Source of the DNA: Lentzea sp. NEAU-D7
GTDB lineage: Bacteria > Actinomycetota > Actinomycetes > Mycobacteriales > Pseudonocardiaceae
Assembly: GCF_026242055.1 (NCBI RefSeq)
Contig: NZ_JAPJDL010000020.1
Span: forward strand, 1-64,000
Direction of reading: 5' to 3'
Length of the DNA stretch: 64,000 nt
Part shown: positions 48,280 through 57,422 of the stretch, piece by piece
Layout of the letters: the number at the start of each line of letters is the position of its first letter
Position numbering within the stretch: position 1 is the first letter of the stretch
The notes under the pieces: model-generated
Seen by the model: the letters and a program-made list of their open reading frames with translations, nothing else
What the model was told of the DNA's origin: nothing
The model's database searches: none
Translations under genes and position numbers: made by a program

Positions 48280-49707
48280 CTAGGCCGGGTGCCGGGGGAG
48301 GCGGATCGTGAAGACCGTCGACCCCGGCCGGCTGGCCAGCTCGATCGTGCCGCCGTGCGCCTCCACCAGCGACTGGACCACGGCGAGCCCCAGTCCGCTG
48401 CCGCCGCGCTGGCGGGTCCGCGAGTCGTCCACGCGGTAGAACCTGTCGAAGATCCGCGCCTGGTCCGCCGCCGGGATGCCGGGGCCGCTGTCGCTCACCC
48501 TGATCACCGCCCAGCCGTTCTCGGCCGTCACCTTCACCGCCACCGAGGTGCCCGCGGGCGTGTGCACGGCCGCGTTGGTCAGCAGGTTGTCGAGCACCTG
48601 CCGCAACCGCGTCGGGTCCGCGGTCATCGTCACCGTGTCGGCGTCGACGTCCAGCACGTGCGACGGCCTGCCCGCTCGGAACGCGTCCGCCGCCGCTTCC
48701 GCGATCACCGAGAGGTCCAGCTCCTCCGGGCGCAGCGGTGGCTCGGTCGCCGCGGAGTCCAGGCGTGCCAGCAGCAGCAGGTCGTCGAGCAGCACGCTCA
48801 TGCGTGCCGCCTCCGACCGCAGCTTCTCCAGGTGCTTCTCGCGTTCGCCCGGCTCGTTGGCCGCCGCGTACTTGAACAGGTCCGCATACCCGCGCAACGA
48901 GGTGAGAGGCGTCCTCAGCTCGTGCGAGGCGTCTGCGATGAACCGGCGCAGGCGTTGCTCTGCGGCCGTGCGCGCGGCCAGCGAGGTGTCGATGTGCGCG
49001 AGCATCTTGTTGAACGCCTCGCGCAGCTCCTCGACCTCGACGCCGCCGCCCCGTCCGTCCACGCGCACGGCGAGGTCACCCGAGTCGGTCAGGTCGTGCG
49101 ACGAGATGTCGTGCGCGGTGTCGGCCATGTCCGACAGCGGCTGCATGCCCTTGCGGATCAGCGCCTGGCCGCCCACCACCAAGGCGATCAGGGCGGCCAG
49201 GAACGCGATCACGCCGACCGTGACGAGCTGCGAGATCGTGCCGTCCCTGTCCTGCATCGGGGCCGCGCTGACCACGATCCACTCGTCCTTGACGACCTGG
49301 CAGGCGCGCAGCCGGAACTTGCCCTCGCCGCGCAGGTACTCGGTCTGGAACTCGTCGGTCGTCAGCGCTCTCCGCGCGAGCGCGTCGAACTCCTCGCGGT
49401 CCGCCGGCTGCTGGTCGCCGGGCTGCGGCCGGAGCTCGCCGTTCTCGATCTTGTAGACGACGGCGAACCAGTCCGGCGGGATCTTGGTGATCTTGCCGTA
49501 GTACTCGACCTCCTTGGCCGCGCCCTGCTGGCTGATCACCATCTGGTCGTCGAGGCGGCGGTCCAGGAAGGACTGCATCGACGCGACCATGACCCAGCCG
49601 ACGATCACGAACACCGTCAGCGCGAGCGCGCCGAGGCCCAGGGCGAGGCGGGTGCCGAGCCGCCATTCGCGGACGGGCTTGGGCCGGAACCGCATCGCCG
49701 GGCTCAC
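48280..49707 (-). CDS. Sensor histidine kinase
   Basis: A 475-residue kinase: N-terminal membrane helix, extracytoplasmic sensor of about 130 residues, second membrane helix, HAMP, HisKA with the phospho-acceptor in DASHELRTPLTSLRG (about 261), and HATPase_c with N-box LLTNAAVHTP, DSGPGIP and GSGLGLAVV. Its GTG overlaps the response-regulator stop by 4 nt (GTGA). The signal is unknown. Because the pair is divergent from the flavin electron-transfer operon at 50539, that operon is a likely target. Confidence 0.93.
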   Translation of the reverse strand: MSPAMRFRPKPVREWRLGTRLALGLGALALTVFVIVGWVMVASMQSFLDRRLDDQMVISQQGAAKEVEYYGKITKIPPDWFAVVYKIENGELRPQPGDQQPADREEFDALARRALTTDEFQTEYLRGEGKFRLRACQVVKDEWIVVSAAPMQDRDGTISQLVTVGVIAFLAALIALVVGGQALIRKGMQPLSDMADTAHDISSHDLTDSGDLAVRVDGRGGGVEVEELREAFNKMLAHIDTSLAARTAAEQRLRRFIADASHELRTPLTSLRGYADLFKYAAANEPGEREKHLEKLRSEAARMSVLLDDLLLLARLDSAATEPPLRPEELDLSVIAEAAADAFRAGRPSHVLDVDADTVTMTADPTRLRQVLDNLLTNAAVHTPAGTSVAVKVTAENGWAVIRVSDSGPGIPAADQARIFDRFYRVDDSRTRQRGGSGLGLAVVQSLVEAHGGTIELASRPGSTVFTIRLPRHPA

Positions 49708-50420
49708 TCCGCTGCTCGGCGGAGCACGTACCCCACACCGCGCACGGTGTGGATCAACGGCTCGCGGCCGTCGTCGAGCTTGCGGCGCAGGTGGGAGATG
49801 ACGAGCTCGACCACGTTCGAACGGCCGCCGAAGTCGTACTCCCACACGTGGTCGAGGATCTGCGCCTTCGTGAGCACGGCCGGCGAGCGCCGCATCAGGT
49901 ACCGCAGCAGCTCGTACTCGGTCGGGGTCAGCGTCACGAGCTTGCCGCCGCGGCGGACCTCGCGGGTGTCCTCGTCCATCACCAGGTCGGAGACCTTCAG
50001 CACCGACCGCTTCCACGACGGACCCGTCGAGCGGCGCAGCACGGCCCGGAGCCGGGCCATCAGCTCCTCGACCGAAAAAGGTTTCACGAGGTAGTCGTCG
50101 CCGCCCCTGGTGAGCCCCGCCACCCGGTCCGCGGTGCCGTCACGGGCCGTCAGGAAGACCACCGGCACCATCGCGCCGGCTGCTCGCATTCGATCGAGAA
50201 CGGTGAATCCGTCGAGGTCAGGCAGCATGAGGTCGAGCACGACGATGTCGGGTTGGAACTCGGCGGCCTCTCTGAGGGCCTCTTCGCCGCTGAGCGCGGT
50301 CGCGGCCTGCCAGCCCTCGTACCGGGCGACCGTCGCGACCAGGTCAGCGATGTGCGGCTCGTCGTCCACGACGAGCAATCGAACCGAATTCCCCTTGTCC
50401 ACGTGCTCATGGTGCGTCAC
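49704..50420 (-). CDS. OmpR/PhoB-type response regulator
   Basis: A 238-residue regulator: receiver domain with acidic pocket LLVVDDEPH, phospho-acceptor in VVLDLMLPDLDG, Thr in FLTARDG and Lys in VKPFS, then a winged-helix DNA-binding domain (LTPTEYELLRYLMRRSPAVL, NVVELVISHLRRKL). GTG 50420 is chosen because GGGAGG lies 9 nt upstream. It works with the histidine kinase downstream. The 118-nt gap to the divergent ferric-reductase-like gene should contain its operator, but I could not define a repeat. Confidence 0.94.
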   Translation of the reverse strand: MTHHEHVDKGNSVRLLVVDDEPHIADLVATVARYEGWQAATALSGEEALREAAEFQPDIVVLDLMLPDLDGFTVLDRMRAAGAMVPVVFLTARDGTADRVAGLTRGGDDYLVKPFSVEELMARLRAVLRRSTGPSWKRSVLKVSDLVMDEDTREVRRGGKLVTLTPTEYELLRYLMRRSPAVLTKAQILDHVWEYDFGGRSNVVELVISHLRRKLDDGREPLIHTVRGVGYVLRRAAE

Positions 50421-50538
50421 CTGATGGCCCTCCCGCTCGATCGACAGGAAGTCGACAGCGCGGGCAAAGGAGAGCCACAGCTCGAACGCAAAGGATCGAG
50501 ACCGACCGCCAGAGACCGCCCTGACCGAGGAGCCCGCC

Positions 50539-51897
50539 GTGACGACCACCCTGCAGCCCCCCGTGCGACCGGCCGCGGCCGGCCGGGCGACGCCGCACAA
50601 GGTGCTGGCCAAAGCCGGCCTCTACGTGTTCCTCCTCGCCAACGCGGCCTTCGTGACCTACCTGTTCAACGCGGCGGGCGTCGGCTCGAACAAGCTCGTC
50701 AACTTCGGCCGGCTCGCGGGCCTGTACGGCGCGCTCGCCATGGCGTTCCAGCTGCTCCTGGTGGCGCGGCTGCCGTGGCTCGACCGGCGCCTGGGCATGG
50801 ACAAGCTCACCTCGTGGCACCGCTGGGTCGGCTTCACGATCTTCTTCACCCTGGTCGGTCACCTGGTCTTCATCGCGTTCGGCAACGCGGGCCCCGACGG
50901 TCCGATCGCCGAGATCATCCGGCAGGCGACCGAGCTGGAGGGCATCCTCCGCGCGCTCGTGGCGTGGGCGATCATCATGGTCGTCGGCGTCGTCTCGGCC
51001 CGCTTCGCGCGGCGCCGGCTGGCGTACGAGACCTGGCACTTCATCCACCTGTACACCTACATCGCGATCTTCCTGGCGTTCTCGCACCAGGTCGCGGTGG
51101 GCAGCACGTTCCGCAAGTCCGCGCTCGCGACCGGCTACTGGTGGGGCCTCTGGGCGTTCGCGCTCGGCTCCGTCCTCATCGGACGCGTGGTGCTCCCGCT
51201 CTACCGCAACTGGCGGCACCAGTTCCGGGTCGCCGCCGTGGTGCCCGAGGCGCACAACGTCGTCTCGGTCTACATCGAGGGCAAGGACCTCGACCAGCTC
51301 GGCGCCAGGGCGGGCCAGTTCTTCCTCTGGCGCTTCCTGACCAAGGACCGCTGGTGGCAGGCCAACCCGTTCTCGCTGTCCGCGGCGCCGAACGGCAAGT
51401 ACCTGCGCCTCACCGCGAAGGCCCTGGGCACCGGCAGCGCGGACATCCGCAACATCGCCGTCGGCACCCGCGTGTTCGCCGAGGGCCCGTACGGCGCCTT
51501 CACGACCATGCACCAGATCAAGCCCAACGCGCTGCTCGTCGCGGGCGGCGTTGGCGTCACACCGGTCCGCGCGCTGCTGGAGGAGATCAAGGGCCACGTC
51601 GTGGTGCTCTACCGGGTCAGCGACCCGCGCGAAGCCGTGCTGCTGCGCGAGCTCGAAGGCCTCGCCAGGGCCAAGGGCGCCGTGCTGCGCCTGGTCACCG
51701 GTTCCTCGAAGACCATCACCGCGAACGGTCCGCTGCTCGGTCCGGAGAACATCGTCGCGCTCGTGCCGGACGTGCAGGACCGTGACGTGTTCATCTGCGG
51801 CCCCGGCGGCATGACCGACGCGGTGATCACCAGCCTCGACGAACTGGGAGTGCCCAGCAACCAGATCCACGCCGAGCGCTTCGCGCTGGCCAACTGA
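50539..51897 (+). CDS. Ferric-reductase-like transmembrane flavoprotein
   Basis: A 452-residue protein. Six membrane helices (about 25-215) contain histidines suited to two haems (SWHRWVGF, VGHLVFIA, ETWHFIHLYTY, FSHQVAVG), followed by an FAD domain (QANPFSLSAAPNGK) and an NAD(P)H domain (LLVAGGVGVTPVRALLEE, DVFICGPGGMTDAV). It moves electrons from cytosolic NAD(P)H through FAD and haem to the outer face. GAGGAG precedes the GTG. The next two genes encode an FMN-binding protein and ApbE, which suggests electrons pass to covalently bound FMN outside the membrane. Confidence 0.9.
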   Translation: MTTTLQPPVRPAAAGRATPHKVLAKAGLYVFLLANAAFVTYLFNAAGVGSNKLVNFGRLAGLYGALAMAFQLLLVARLPWLDRRLGMDKLTSWHRWVGFTIFFTLVGHLVFIAFGNAGPDGPIAEIIRQATELEGILRALVAWAIIMVVGVVSARFARRRLAYETWHFIHLYTYIAIFLAFSHQVAVGSTFRKSALATGYWWGLWAFALGSVLIGRVVLPLYRNWRHQFRVAAVVPEAHNVVSVYIEGKDLDQLGARAGQFFLWRFLTKDRWWQANPFSLSAAPNGKYLRLTAKALGTGSADIRNIAVGTRVFAEGPYGAFTTMHQIKPNALLVAGGVGVTPVRALLEEIKGHVVVLYRVSDPREAVLLRELEGLARAKGAVLRLVTGSSKTITANGPLLGPENIVALVPDVQDRDVFICGPGGMTDAVITSLDELGVPSNQIHAERFALAN

Positions 51898-51911
51898 GAG
51901 GGTCCGACGAC

Positions 51912-52412
51912 GTGAAGAGGGCAATTCCCGTTCTGGCGCTGAGCGTGGCCGGCCTGGTTCCGGTCTGGATCTACTCGCCGGGTGCCGCGCACGAGGGCGA
52001 GATCAACGAGGCCGCCGCCGCACCACCGGCCCAGACCCAGCAGCAGACGACCGCGCCGCGGACGACGGCACCGCAGACCACCGGCTCCGCGCCGAAGGCG
52101 ACCGGGGCCGCGCCTAAGACGACGCAGCAGCAGACCACCCAGCAGCAGGCCCAGAACCGCACCGTGCCCGGGCCCGCGGTGAACACCTCCGAAGGCACCG
52201 TGCAGGTGCAGGTGACGTTGCAGGGCACCAAGATCGTCGACGTGAAGGCGTTGCGGGCACCCAACAGCAACCCGACCAGGATGGCGCTGCCGCTGCTGCG
52301 GGAGTCGGCCCTGAAGGCGCAGAGCGCCGACATCGACACGGTGTCCGGCGCGACCGCGACCTCCGAGGGCTACAAGCAGTCGCTGCAGGCCGCGATCGAC
52401 GGGGCGCAGTAG
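51912..52412 (+). CDS. Extracytoplasmic FMN-binding protein
   Basis: A 166-residue protein: an N-terminal anchor or signal helix (AIPVLALSVAGLVPVWIY), a linker of about 55 residues rich in Gln, Thr, Ala and Pro, then an FMN_bind domain with the flavinylation motif SGATATS (about 144-150), whose Thr carries FMN through a phosphoester bond placed by ApbE. It sits 14 nt after the ferric-reductase-like gene and 2 nt before apbE, so all three are one operon. Confidence 0.9.
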   Translation: MKRAIPVLALSVAGLVPVWIYSPGAAHEGEINEAAAAPPAQTQQQTTAPRTTAPQTTGSAPKATGAAPKTTQQQTTQQQAQNRTVPGPAVNTSEGTVQVQVTLQGTKIVDVKALRAPNSNPTRMALPLLRESALKAQSADIDTVSGATATSEGYKQSLQAAIDGAQ

Positions 52413-52414
52413 AA

Positions 52415-53155
52415 GTGGCCGTGCGGCGCGTCGAGCACATCATGGGCCTGCCGATCTCGGTGGACCTGCGTGACGGCGACGCCGCGCTCGCCGAGCGGGC
52501 CTTCGACTGGCTGCGCGAGGCGGACGCCCGGTTCTCGCCGTTCAAGCCCGACAGCGAGGTGTCCCGGCTCGACCGGGGTGAGCTCACCAGGGACGAGCTC
52601 ACCCCGGACCTCGTCGAGGTCCTCTCGCTGTGCGACTGGTACGAGCAGTCGACGGGCGGCGCGTTCACGGCACGGGTCCCGGGACGCGGACTGGACCCGT
52701 GCGCGGTCGTGAAGGGCTGGGCCGTGCAACGGGCTGCGGACGTGCTGCGCGAAGGCGGCGCCACGTCGTTCTGCGTCAACGCCGGCGGCGACGTCGTGAC
52801 GGCCGGCGAGCCCGAACCCGGAAAGCCTTGGCGCGTCGGCGTTCGGCATCCCGATCTCGCCGACCAGCTCAGCGTCGTGCTCGGCGTGCGCGACGGAGCC
52901 GTTGCCACGTCAGCGTTGTACGAACGCGGCCAGCACATCCTGGACGGCCGTACCGGTCAGCCGGTCACGGGAATCCTGTCGGTCACGGTTTTCTCCGACG
53001 ACCTCGCTATCGCGGATACCACTGCCACAGCAGCGTTTGCGCTGGGCAGGGACGGGATCGAGTGGGCGGCGGAGCAGGAGGACTGCGAGATCTTCATCGT
53101 CGACGAAGATCGTCGCGTGTACTCCAGCCCTGGACTTCCCGTACACATCTGTTAA
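52415..53155 (+). CDS. apbE: FAD:protein FMN transferase
   Basis: A 246-residue ApbE/flavin transferase. EHIMGLPISVDLRDG, FSPFKPDSEVSRLDRG, VKGWAVQRAADVL, NAGGDVVTAG and a late DDLAIADTTATAAFALG loop correspond to the FAD- and Mg-binding parts of the family. It transfers FMN from FAD to Thr of the adjacent FMN-binding protein. It has no clear signal peptide, so FMN may be attached on the cytosolic side or the anchor is atypical. The length is below the usual 300 because the actinobacterial form lacks an N-terminal extension. Confidence 0.9.
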   Translation: MAVRRVEHIMGLPISVDLRDGDAALAERAFDWLREADARFSPFKPDSEVSRLDRGELTRDELTPDLVEVLSLCDWYEQSTGGAFTARVPGRGLDPCAVVKGWAVQRAADVLREGGATSFCVNAGGDVVTAGEPEPGKPWRVGVRHPDLADQLSVVLGVRDGAVATSALYERGQHILDGRTGQPVTGILSVTVFSDDLAIADTTATAAFALGRDGIEWAAEQEDCEIFIVDEDRRVYSSPGLPVHIC

Positions 53156-53267
53156 CATGCTCGCCCAACGGAGCCTTGACTCCGGGGCATGATTTCGTTG
53201 ATCAAGAGCTGGATCGGAGCTCGCGCTCGGGGCAAGACCCGGCCTGCTGTCGACCAACTACTCGTGC

Positions 53268-53318
53268 GAGAAGGCCTGCTGTGGCGCGAATTCGGGAGCG
53301 CGCCCAGCAGGCCTTCTC
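53268..53318 (+). terminator. Long hairpin after the ApbE operon
   Basis: GAGAAGGCCTGCTG (53268-53281) pairs exactly with 53305-53318, and the stem continues inside through GGCGCG/CGCGCC with one bulged base, loop of about 10 nt. Followed by TGTGTTTGTT. It is stronger than needed and may terminate both directions. Confidence 0.75.
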
Positions 53319-53320
53319 TG

Positions 53321-53467
53321 TGTTTGTTGGCCGCTGTGTTTGTTGGCCGCTGCTCCGCAGACGGCGGCGAGTTCGCCGGGAAGCTGGTCGTCCGCCCGCC
53401 GCTTCGCCCCGATTGGGCTTCGCCGAATCGAGACGAAGAGGCGAACGGACGACCAGCGCGAACTCGC
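53321..53467. repeat. Palindromic dispersed repeat, copy B, with duplicated 16-mer flank
   Basis: TGTTTGTTGGCCGCTG occurs twice in tandem (53321-53336, 53337-53352), then CTCCGCAGACGGCG and the 101-bp palindromic unit (53367-53467) equal in length to copy A at 36160. The rest of the 365-nt gap between apbE and the next gene holds the terminator at 53268; I see no gene in it. Confidence 0.85.
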
Positions 53468-53520
53468 AACATCGCGCGCTTGGCTGACGAGCTGGGCGCG
53501 TGGGCCATGGACGGAGTGGG

Positions 53521-54555
53521 TTACGCGTAGCGGTCTTCGTTGAAGTCCAGGTTCACTGCCGACATGCCGAGGTCGCGGCCCATCGCGTCCAGCACGTCCA
53601 CCATCTCCAGGCCCATCAGCCAGTCGCGGGGCAGTGCTTCGGTGCCGTGCAGCGCGCCGAGGACGTTGCCCGTCAACGCCGCCGTGGCGTCGCTGCCGCC
53701 GGAGTGGTTCGCGGCGGCGCGCATCGCGTCCACGAACTGCGACGGCTTCGGGTGCGTGAGCACGGTGTAGACCGCGATCGCCAGCGCCTCGGGGCCGGTC
53801 CAGCCGCTGCCGAGCCGGTCGACGCGCACGGGTGACGAACCGTCGTGCTCGTCGGCCAGCACCACGGCGCGCGTCAGCACCGTCGCCGTGTACGTGTCGT
53901 CGCGCAGCACCCGGCCGATGACCTGGTCGATGGCCTCGCGCAACGGCCTGGCCTTCACGGCGAGCAGGTGGACCAGCAGCGCCAGCGCGCCGCCGGACAC
54001 CCAGCCGCCCGTGCCGCCGTGCGTCAGCGCCGCGAACCGGCAGCCGAGGTCGTACGCGATCGCCGCGGACGGCGCGAAGCCCGCCGGCGCGGTGCGGGTG
54101 ACGCCGTTGCAGCCGGACGACTCGTTGTGCGGGTTCTCCGGAGTGGACGGTGTCTCGGCGGCCAGCGCGCGCAGGCACGTCAGGCCCGGCGAGCGGCTCT
54201 CGTACAGCCGTTCGTCGGCGAGCAGCCCGGTCGCCCCGCGTTCGGGGGCCGGTTGCTGCTGGGTGATCAGCCAGCGCCGATAGCTGTGCCAGACCATCTG
54301 GGACGGTTCCCACTCACCGGTGCGCTTGCCGCGCACCCAGGCGCGCAGGTAGCCGTCGGCGGTGAACAACGTCAGCTGGGTGTCGTCGGTGAACAGCGCG
54401 GGCTTCGGCGGCCCCATGACGCCCTCGGGGCCGTGTTCGCGCTGGATGTCGGCCAGGCCGAGGTACTGCACGGGCGCACCGAGCGCATCACCGAGAGCGC
54501 CGCCGAGAAGGCACCCGGCGCCGCGGTCAACCACGGAGTTCCTGTCTCGCGGCAC
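53521..54555 (-). CDS. ADP-ribosylglycohydrolase family protein
   Basis: A 344-residue DraG/ARH-type hydrolase: GCLLGGALGDALGAPVQ at the N-terminus, FTDDTQLTLFTADGYL (metal-binding Thr-Asp-Asp) and a C-terminal HSGGSDATAALTGN (second metal site, family consensus SGDSDT-like). These enzymes remove ADP-ribose from modified Arg or related substrates. The GTG at 54555 gives a start just before the conserved domain. It is divergent from the SARP gene across 101 nt. The target is unknown. Confidence 0.88.
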   Translation of the reverse strand: MPRDRNSVVDRGAGCLLGGALGDALGAPVQYLGLADIQREHGPEGVMGPPKPALFTDDTQLTLFTADGYLRAWVRGKRTGEWEPSQMVWHSYRRWLITQQQPAPERGATGLLADERLYESRSPGLTCLRALAAETPSTPENPHNESSGCNGVTRTAPAGFAPSAAIAYDLGCRFAALTHGGTGGWVSGGALALLVHLLAVKARPLREAIDQVIGRVLRDDTYTATVLTRAVVLADEHDGSSPVRVDRLGSGWTGPEALAIAVYTVLTHPKPSQFVDAMRAAANHSGGSDATAALTGNVLGALHGTEALPRDWLMGLEMVDVLDAMGRDLGMSAVNLDFNEDRYA

Positions 54556-54656
54556 GTGTGAACAGTAGCGTCCCGCGAATCCGGGTCGTACTTGTATCTG
54601 AGACTCGGGCTCGCGCACCTGTTGAAGTGACGAGGTCAGCGCACCTGAGGAGGGGC

Positions 54657-57422
54657 ATGCGGAGCAAAACCGGACTCGAGTTCGGCGTGCTCGGTCCACT
54701 TCAGGTGCTCGCGGACGGACGGCTCGTCCAGCTGGGCCGTCGTGGCATGCGCGGGTTGCTGGCCATGCTGGTCGTCGAGGCGAACCGACCCGTCTCGATC
54801 GACCAGATCGTCGACGCGCTGTGGACGGACACGCCTCCGGCCACGGCGCGGACGATCGTGCACGGGTACGTCTCGCGGTTGCGGAAGGTGCTGGAGGAGT
54901 CCGATCCCGCGGGCTCCGCGGTCATCCGCACCACGCCGACGGGCTACCAGCTGACCGTCGACCCGTGGCGTCTCGACCTGCACCGCGCCCGGCAGCTCGT
55001 GGCGTCGTCCCGCGGCAAGCCCGCCGCCATCAGGGCGGGCCTGCTGCGCGAGGCGCTGGGGCTGTGGCGCGGGCCGGTGCTCGCGGACGTGCCCGGAGAC
55101 CCGATGACGTCCGATCTGGAAGAGCTGCGGCTGTCGGCGCTGGAGGAGCGCATCGACGCCGAGCTCGAGCTCGGCCGCCACCTGGAGCTGGTGGGCGAGC
55201 TGCGCGGGCTGTGCACCGAGTACCCGTTCCGGGAACGGCTGGTCGCGCACAGCATGCGCGCCCTGTACCGCTCCGGGCAGCGCGCCGACGCGCTGGAGGC
55301 CTACCAGCGGTTCCAGCGCCGCGCGGTGGACGAGCTGGGCATCGACCCCGGCCCGCAGCTGCGCGCGCTGCACGAGCAGGTGCTGCGCGACGACCCGTCG
55401 TTGAGCGTGGTCGGCCCGGTCGAGTCGCGTCCCGTCGCGCCGCGCGCGGGGATCGTGGCACCGGCGTTGCTGCCCGCTTCCGCGTCGCGGCTGTTCGGCC
55501 GGGACGACGACAGGTCGTGGCTGGACGTGGTCGTAGGGGCGCGGAACCTGCTGGCGACGTCGGTCGCCGTGCTGACCGGTGCGCCCGGTGTCGGCAAGAG
55601 CGCCCTCGCGATCACGTGGGGGCACGAGAACTCCGAGCTGTTCCCGCACGGCGTGCTGTTCGCCGCGCTGGGGGACACCGAGCCGGGCGAGGTGCTGACC
55701 CGGTTCCTGGTGGCGCTGGGCGTACCGGCGGACGGCGTGCCGGTCGGCGTCGAGGACCGCGTCGGGCTGTACCGCTCGCTGCTCAACCGCCGCCGCGTGC
55801 TGGTGGTGCTGGACGACGTGACGGCGTTCGACCAGGTCCAGCCTCTGCTGCCGCCGGGGTCCGGCTCGGTGGTGCTGGTGACGTCGCGGTCCCAGATGGA
55901 ACGGCTCGTCGTCACCAACAGCGCCCGCGTGCGCAAGCTCGGCCCGCTGGACGACTCGGCGGCGCGCGACCTGGTGGACGACGTGCTGGGCAGGCCCCTG
56001 TCCCAGGAGGACCCGGTGGCCGCGCAGAAGCTCGCCGAACTGTGCGGAGGGCTGCCGCTCGCGCTGCGGGTGGCCGCCGCGAAGCTCGTGATCAGTCCGG
56101 AGTGGACTGTCGAGGAACTGGTGGGGGAACTGGCCGACGACGGCCACCGGATGCGCGGCCTGGACCTGCCGGAGGCGGGGATGGGCGTGTCGCGGGCTCT
56201 GGACCTCTCGACGCGTGATCTCCCGTCCGACCTCGGCGAGGTCTTCCGGTCCGTCGGCCTGGCGCCCGGCCCGTGGATGTCGTCGCACGCCGTCGCCGCG
56301 CTGAACCGCATCCAGGTCGACTCGGCCCGGTCCCGGCTGGCCCAGCTCGTCGGGGTGAACCTGCTGGTCGAACCGTGGCCGGACGGCTTCTCCATGCACG
56401 AACTGGTGCGCCTGTACGTGCGGGGAGCGGGCCACGCGGACCTGGACTCGTTGCGGCGCCTGGTGAGCTACTACCTCGTCGCGTGCGACCACGTGCGCCG
56501 GGCCATCCGGCCCGCCCGCGACGGCCTGGACTTCGCGTTGGCGGACAACGGTTGCACGGCCCTGCCGGCGTTCGGCGACCCGATCGGCTGGTTCGACCGT
56601 GAGTGGCCCAACATCGTGGCGGTCGTGCACGCGTGCGCCGAAAGGGGCCTGCACGACCAGGTGTGGCAGCTGGTCCGGTTGCTGCACCACTACGCGACCG
56701 CGCGCGCACTCACCGGGGAGTGGGTGGCGCTGGTCGGGTTCGGCCTGGCCGCGGCCGAGGTGACGGGGAGCCGCCTCGGCCAGATCCTCATGCTGGACAC
56801 GACCTACACGACGAACGCCCGGCTGGGACGTCCCGTCCTGCTGCCGGACGCCCGCCGCGCGCACCGGCTCGCGACGGAGCTGGGGGAGCGCCAGTACCTC
56901 GTGCTGACGCTCGCCCAGCTCGCCGACGTCCTGTTCCGGCTGGAGCAGCACGACGAGGCGCTGCTGCACTTCTGGGAGTCCGTGCAGCTCGCCCAGCAGT
57001 CCGGTGACGTCGTCGGCGAGGCACACGGCCTGAACAACGTGGCGCAGGTCGAACAGGCCCGTGGCCACGTGGAAGTCGCTCTGCGGCACCAGGCCCACGC
57101 CGTCGAGGTGTACCGGCGCTCGGGCGACAACGTCGCGCTGATCCGCGGTCTCGCCAACCTGGCCGAGCTGCACCTGGAAGCCGGCGCGCTGGACCAGGCC
57201 GAGATGCTGGCCCGCCAGGTCGTCGACCAGGCGGCCGTCGCCGAGGTGACGTACCTCGAAGGTTTCGGGCGGCACGTGCTCGGCGGAGTGTTGCTCCGGC
57301 GGGCGGAATGGGCCGCCGCGGCGGCGGAACTGACGGAGGCGCTGCGCCTGTACGCGCAGGTCAATTCGGCTCGTGCGGTGGAGGTCCGGACCCTGCTGGA
57401 CTCCCTCTCGTCCGAGGTTTAG
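54657..57422 (+). CDS. SARP-family regulator with NB-ARC and TPR domains (AfsR-like)
   Basis: A 921-residue regulator. Order: winged-helix DNA-binding domain (LEFGVLGPLQVLADG, about 5-95), bacterial transcriptional activation domain (about 100-250, YRSGQRADALEAYQRFQR), NB-ARC STAND ATPase with Walker A GAPGVGKS (about 308) and Walker B VLVVLDDV, a winged-helix region, and C-terminal TPR-like repeats (about 640-915). It should activate a target promoter after nucleotide-dependent assembly. ATG 54657 has GAGGAGG 6 nt upstream. No antibiotic gene cluster lies nearby, so its target is elsewhere or outside secondary metabolism. Confidence 0.93.
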   Translation: MRSKTGLEFGVLGPLQVLADGRLVQLGRRGMRGLLAMLVVEANRPVSIDQIVDALWTDTPPATARTIVHGYVSRLRKVLEESDPAGSAVIRTTPTGYQLTVDPWRLDLHRARQLVASSRGKPAAIRAGLLREALGLWRGPVLADVPGDPMTSDLEELRLSALEERIDAELELGRHLELVGELRGLCTEYPFRERLVAHSMRALYRSGQRADALEAYQRFQRRAVDELGIDPGPQLRALHEQVLRDDPSLSVVGPVESRPVAPRAGIVAPALLPASASRLFGRDDDRSWLDVVVGARNLLATSVAVLTGAPGVGKSALAITWGHENSELFPHGVLFAALGDTEPGEVLTRFLVALGVPADGVPVGVEDRVGLYRSLLNRRRVLVVLDDVTAFDQVQPLLPPGSGSVVLVTSRSQMERLVVTNSARVRKLGPLDDSAARDLVDDVLGRPLSQEDPVAAQKLAELCGGLPLALRVAAAKLVISPEWTVEELVGELADDGHRMRGLDLPEAGMGVSRALDLSTRDLPSDLGEVFRSVGLAPGPWMSSHAVAALNRIQVDSARSRLAQLVGVNLLVEPWPDGFSMHELVRLYVRGAGHADLDSLRRLVSYYLVACDHVRRAIRPARDGLDFALADNGCTALPAFGDPIGWFDREWPNIVAVVHACAERGLHDQVWQLVRLLHHYATARALTGEWVALVGFGLAAAEVTGSRLGQILMLDTTYTTNARLGRPVLLPDARRAHRLATELGERQYLVLTLAQLADVLFRLEQHDEALLHFWESVQLAQQSGDVVGEAHGLNNVAQVEQARGHVEVALRHQAHAVEVYRRSGDNVALIRGLANLAELHLEAGALDQAEMLARQVVDQAAVAEVTYLEGFGRHVLGGVLLRRAEWAAAAAELTEALRLYAQVNSARAVEVRTLLDSLSSEV

